Source of the DNA: Gemmatimonadota bacterium
GTDB lineage: Bacteria; Gemmatimonadota; Gemmatimonadetes; Palauibacterales; Palauibacteraceae
Direction: 5' to 3'
NCBI GenBank assembly: GCA_021295785.1
Contig: JAGWBR010000018.1
Location: forward strand, 1 to 64,000
DNA length: 64,000 nt
In this document: one piece after another, positions 62,023-64,000 of the stretch
How positions within the stretch are numbered: position 1 is the stretch's first letter
How the letters are laid out: each line of letters begins with the position of its first letter
The notes under the pieces: model-generated
Seen by the model: only the letters and a program-made list of their open reading frames with translations
What the model was told of the DNA's origin: nothing
Databases searched by the model: none
Translations under genes and position numbers: made by a program

Positions 62023-64000
62023 TCAGGCCTCGCCCAGTTGTTGCCGCAGCACCGTCTGAAGTATTCCCCCGTTGCGGTAGTACCGGACCTCCGCGGCGGT
62101 ATCGAGCCGGGCCAACACCTCGAACACCGTTTCTTCGCCCGAATCGCGACGCGCCGACACACCCAACTTCACCCGCGGACCCAAACCCGTTTCGATCCCG
62201 CAGATGTTGTATTCCTCGGTCCCGTCCAGCCCCAACGAACCAGCCGATTGCCCGTCCAGAAACTCCAGGGGGAGTATCCCCATTCCAATGAGATTCGACC
62301 GGTGAATCCGCTCGTAGCTCACCGCGATCGCAGCCTTGATTCCCAGCAGGAACGGCCCTTTCGCGGCCCAGTCCCGGCTGGATCCTGACCCGTAGAGCGA
62401 TCCCCCGATCACTACCAGCGGCACTCCGTCTCGGCCGTAGCGCTGAGCCGCGTCGAAAATCGTGGTCTGATCTCCGGTGGGGACGTGGACGGTGTAACCG
62501 CCCTCGACTTCCGGCACCATCAGGTTACGGAGGCGGATGTTGGCGAACGTGCCCCGGACCATCACTTCGTGGTTGCCGCGCCGCGACCCGTACGAATTGA
62601 AATCGGTGCGCGACACGCCCTTGGCCATGAGGTACTCCCCCGCGGGCGAATCCACCGCGATCTGCCCCGCGGGCGATATGTGGTCGGTGGTCACGGCGTC
62701 GCCCAACAGGGCCAGGCATCTTGCTCCCGAGATGTCCCCGGGGTCGGGGGCCCGCCGTGTCATCCCGTCGAAGAAAGTCGGCTTGCGGACGTAGGTAGAG
62801 CTCTCGTCCCACGCAAAGGTGGACCCCGCGGGAACGGGGAGCGCTCGCCACCGGTCGTCCCCGTCGTAGACCGACGCGTACTTGAGCGTGAACATCTCGG
62901 TCTTGACCGATTCGCGAACGGCTGCCGCGATCTCGGGACCCGAAGGCCAGATGTCCCGCAGGTAAACCGGTTCCCCGTCGGTGCCCGTGCCGAGCGGTTC
63001 GCTGTACAGGTCAATGTCCATGCGCCCGGCCAGCGCGTAAGCCACCACCAGAGGCGGCGAGGCCAGGTAGTTGGCCCGTGAGTCCGGGCTGATGCGCCCC
63101 TCGAAATTCCGGTTCCCCGACAGAACTGAGCAGGCCACCAGCCGGCGCTGCCGGATCGCCTGCGAAATCTCGGGCGGCAGCGGACCGCTGTTGCCAATGC
63201 ACGTCGTGCACCCGTAACCCACTACGTGGAAACCCAGGGCCTCGAGGTCGTCCAGCAACCCGGCTCCCCGCAGGTACTCCGTCACCACCATCGAGCCGGG
63301 CGCGAGGCTCGTTTTCACCCATGGCCGGCTGGTCAGCCCCCGCGCCGCTGCGTTCCGGGCCAGCAGCCCCGCCCCGACCATGACCGCAGGGTTCGAGGTG
63401 TTGGTGCAGCTGGTGATGGCGGCGATAACCACCGAACCGTCCCTCAGTTCAAAGCTCCGCTGGTCGCCTTCGGGCCCCACCATCTCCACGGCGGCCGGCC
63501 CCGATCCGTGCTGGTTCGCCCCGGTCCCGTTGCGCCCCCGGAACGCCTGCAGAACATCCCGGAAGTTCTCTTTGCTCTGCCGAAGCGGTACGCGCTGCTG
63601 GGGAAGCTTCGGCCCCGCGATGGCGGGATCGACCGTGGAGAGATCCAGGTCGATGGTGCGGGTGTAGGCCGCGCCGTGGGTGCCGCCGTCCCCCTCGTGA
63701 AACATGCCCTGAGCCCGGCAGTACGCCTCAACCGTGGCGACCCGCCCGGCGGAACGGCCCGTGAACCGCAAGTAGTTGAGCGTTTCGGCGTCCACGGGGA
63801 AGATCGCGCACGTCGAGCCGAATTCGGGAGACATGTTGCCCAGGGTGGCTCGGTCGGCCACCGACAGCGCCTGCACGCCCGGTCCAAAGAACTCCACAAA
63901 CCTCCCGACGACGCCGGTCTCGCGGAGGATCTCGGTCACTCTGAGCACCAGGTCGGTGGCGGTCGCGCCGTCGGGCAGCCTGCCGTGCAGCCTCAGGCCA
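62023..64000 (-). CDS. acnA: Aconitate hydratase, partial (N-terminus beyond window)
   Basis: The frame is open to the right edge, beginning GLRLHGRLPDGATATDLVLRVTEIL. [4Fe-4S] ligands are in AAITSCTNTSNP and GYGCTTCIGNSGPL. The swivel domain has SRTDFNSYGSRRGNHEVM and GSLYGSGSSRDWAAKGP. The substrate loop and end match AcnA/IRP-type aconitase rather than AcnB. About 658 of roughly 890 residues are present. TCA cycle enzyme; its cluster probably depends on the carriers encoded here. Confidence 0.95.
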   Translation of the reverse strand, partial: GLRLHGRLPDGATATDLVLRVTEILRETGVVGRFVEFFGPGVQALSVADRATLGNMSPEFGSTCAIFPVDAETLNYLRFTGRSAGRVATVEAYCRAQGMFHEGDGGTHGAAYTRTIDLDLSTVDPAIAGPKLPQQRVPLRQSKENFRDVLQAFRGRNGTGANQHGSGPAAVEMVGPEGDQRSFELRDGSVVIAAITSCTNTSNPAVMVGAGLLARNAAARGLTSRPWVKTSLAPGSMVVTEYLRGAGLLDDLEALGFHVVGYGCTTCIGNSGPLPPEISQAIRQRRLVACSVLSGNRNFEGRISPDSRANYLASPPLVVAYALAGRMDIDLYSEPLGTGTDGEPVYLRDIWPSGPEIAAAVRESVKTEMFTLKYASVYDGDDRWRALPVPAGSTFAWDESSTYVRKPTFFDGMTRRAPDPGDISGARCLALLGDAVTTDHISPAGQIAVDSPAGEYLMAKGVSRTDFNSYGSRRGNHEVMVRGTFANIRLRNLMVPEVEGGYTVHVPTGDQTTIFDAAQRYGRDGVPLVVIGGSLYGSGSSRDWAAKGPFLLGIKAAIAVSYERIHRSNLIGMGILPLEFLDGQSAGSLGLDGTEEYNICGIETGLGPRVKLGVSARRDSGEETVFEVLARLDTAAEVRYYRNGGILQTVLRQQLGEA

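Noticed and set aside
1-64000. tRNA or rRNA genes
   Set aside because: No cloverleaf with a T-loop signature and no rRNA-like conserved block was found on reading both strands.

Overview
The window reads as a slice of a high-GC, diderm, aerobic bacterial chromosome. Genes are tightly packed, GTG and TTG starts are frequent, and many neighbours overlap by 4 nt (ATGA, GTGA, TTGA). Lipoprotein signal peptides, an outer-membrane beta-barrel, anhydro-MurNAc kinase, a Ccm-type cytochrome c maturation cluster, an adenosylcobalamin-dependent ribonucleotide reductase and a choice-of-anchor-B secreted protein together suggest Gemmatimonadota or a close relative. That assignment is inference; there is no rRNA here to test it. 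I saw no tRNA, rRNA, CRISPR array or prophage.

Layout. 1-7369 (minus): a cut-off lipoprotein, an S1-type protease, cysS, a secreted unknown, glmS, glmM and a catalytically dead IS200/TnpA-REP-like protein. 7569-15675 (plus): a cystathionine synthase/lyase-type enzyme, an M48 protease, purD, mutM, then an ECF sigma factor followed by a membrane protein, a bactofilin-like membrane protein and a LiaF/toastrack-like secreted protein, probably an envelope-stress cassette. 15718-26871 (minus): mrp, penicillin acylase, a STAS/winged-helix protein, a STAS/GHKL ATPase, a PfkB kinase, a ROK kinase, lepA, a metallo-hydrolase and pyk. rpsU (plus) then faces ispG and nrdJ (minus).

31400-34730 is an accessory patch: a frameshifted integrase remnant, a leucine-rich-repeat lipoprotein gene broken by a 13-nt deletion, and about 430 nt with no recognisable gene. 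34731-35189 (minus) is the most interesting locus. It is an OsmC/Ohr-type peroxidase gene with an in-frame UGA exactly where the peroxidatic cysteine belongs, followed at the right distance by a hairpin fitting the bacterial SECIS model, so it is probably a selenoprotein. Then come anmK, a lipoprotein, an ABC exporter (plus), a VWA-domain protein, an Mrr-like nuclease, a helicase remnant and a duplicated scrap of the ABC gene's 3' end, which looks like a rearrangement scar.

42946-58198 (minus) is a long run: beta-barrel, a CoaE-NrnA fusion, a metallo-hydrolase, an IscA/ErpA-type protein, thioredoxin reductase, a PHP phosphoesterase, a DtxR-type regulator, an M42 peptidase, two lipoproteins, a frameshifted choice-of-anchor-B protein, a persulfide-dioxygenase/rhodanese protein, an M20 peptidase and a zinc-ribbon protein. 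58397-61975 (plus) is ccmE-ccmF-ccmG-ccmH. An aconitase gene (minus) runs off the right edge. Several genes carry single small indels; these could be real decay or errors in a draft assembly, and the read data would decide.
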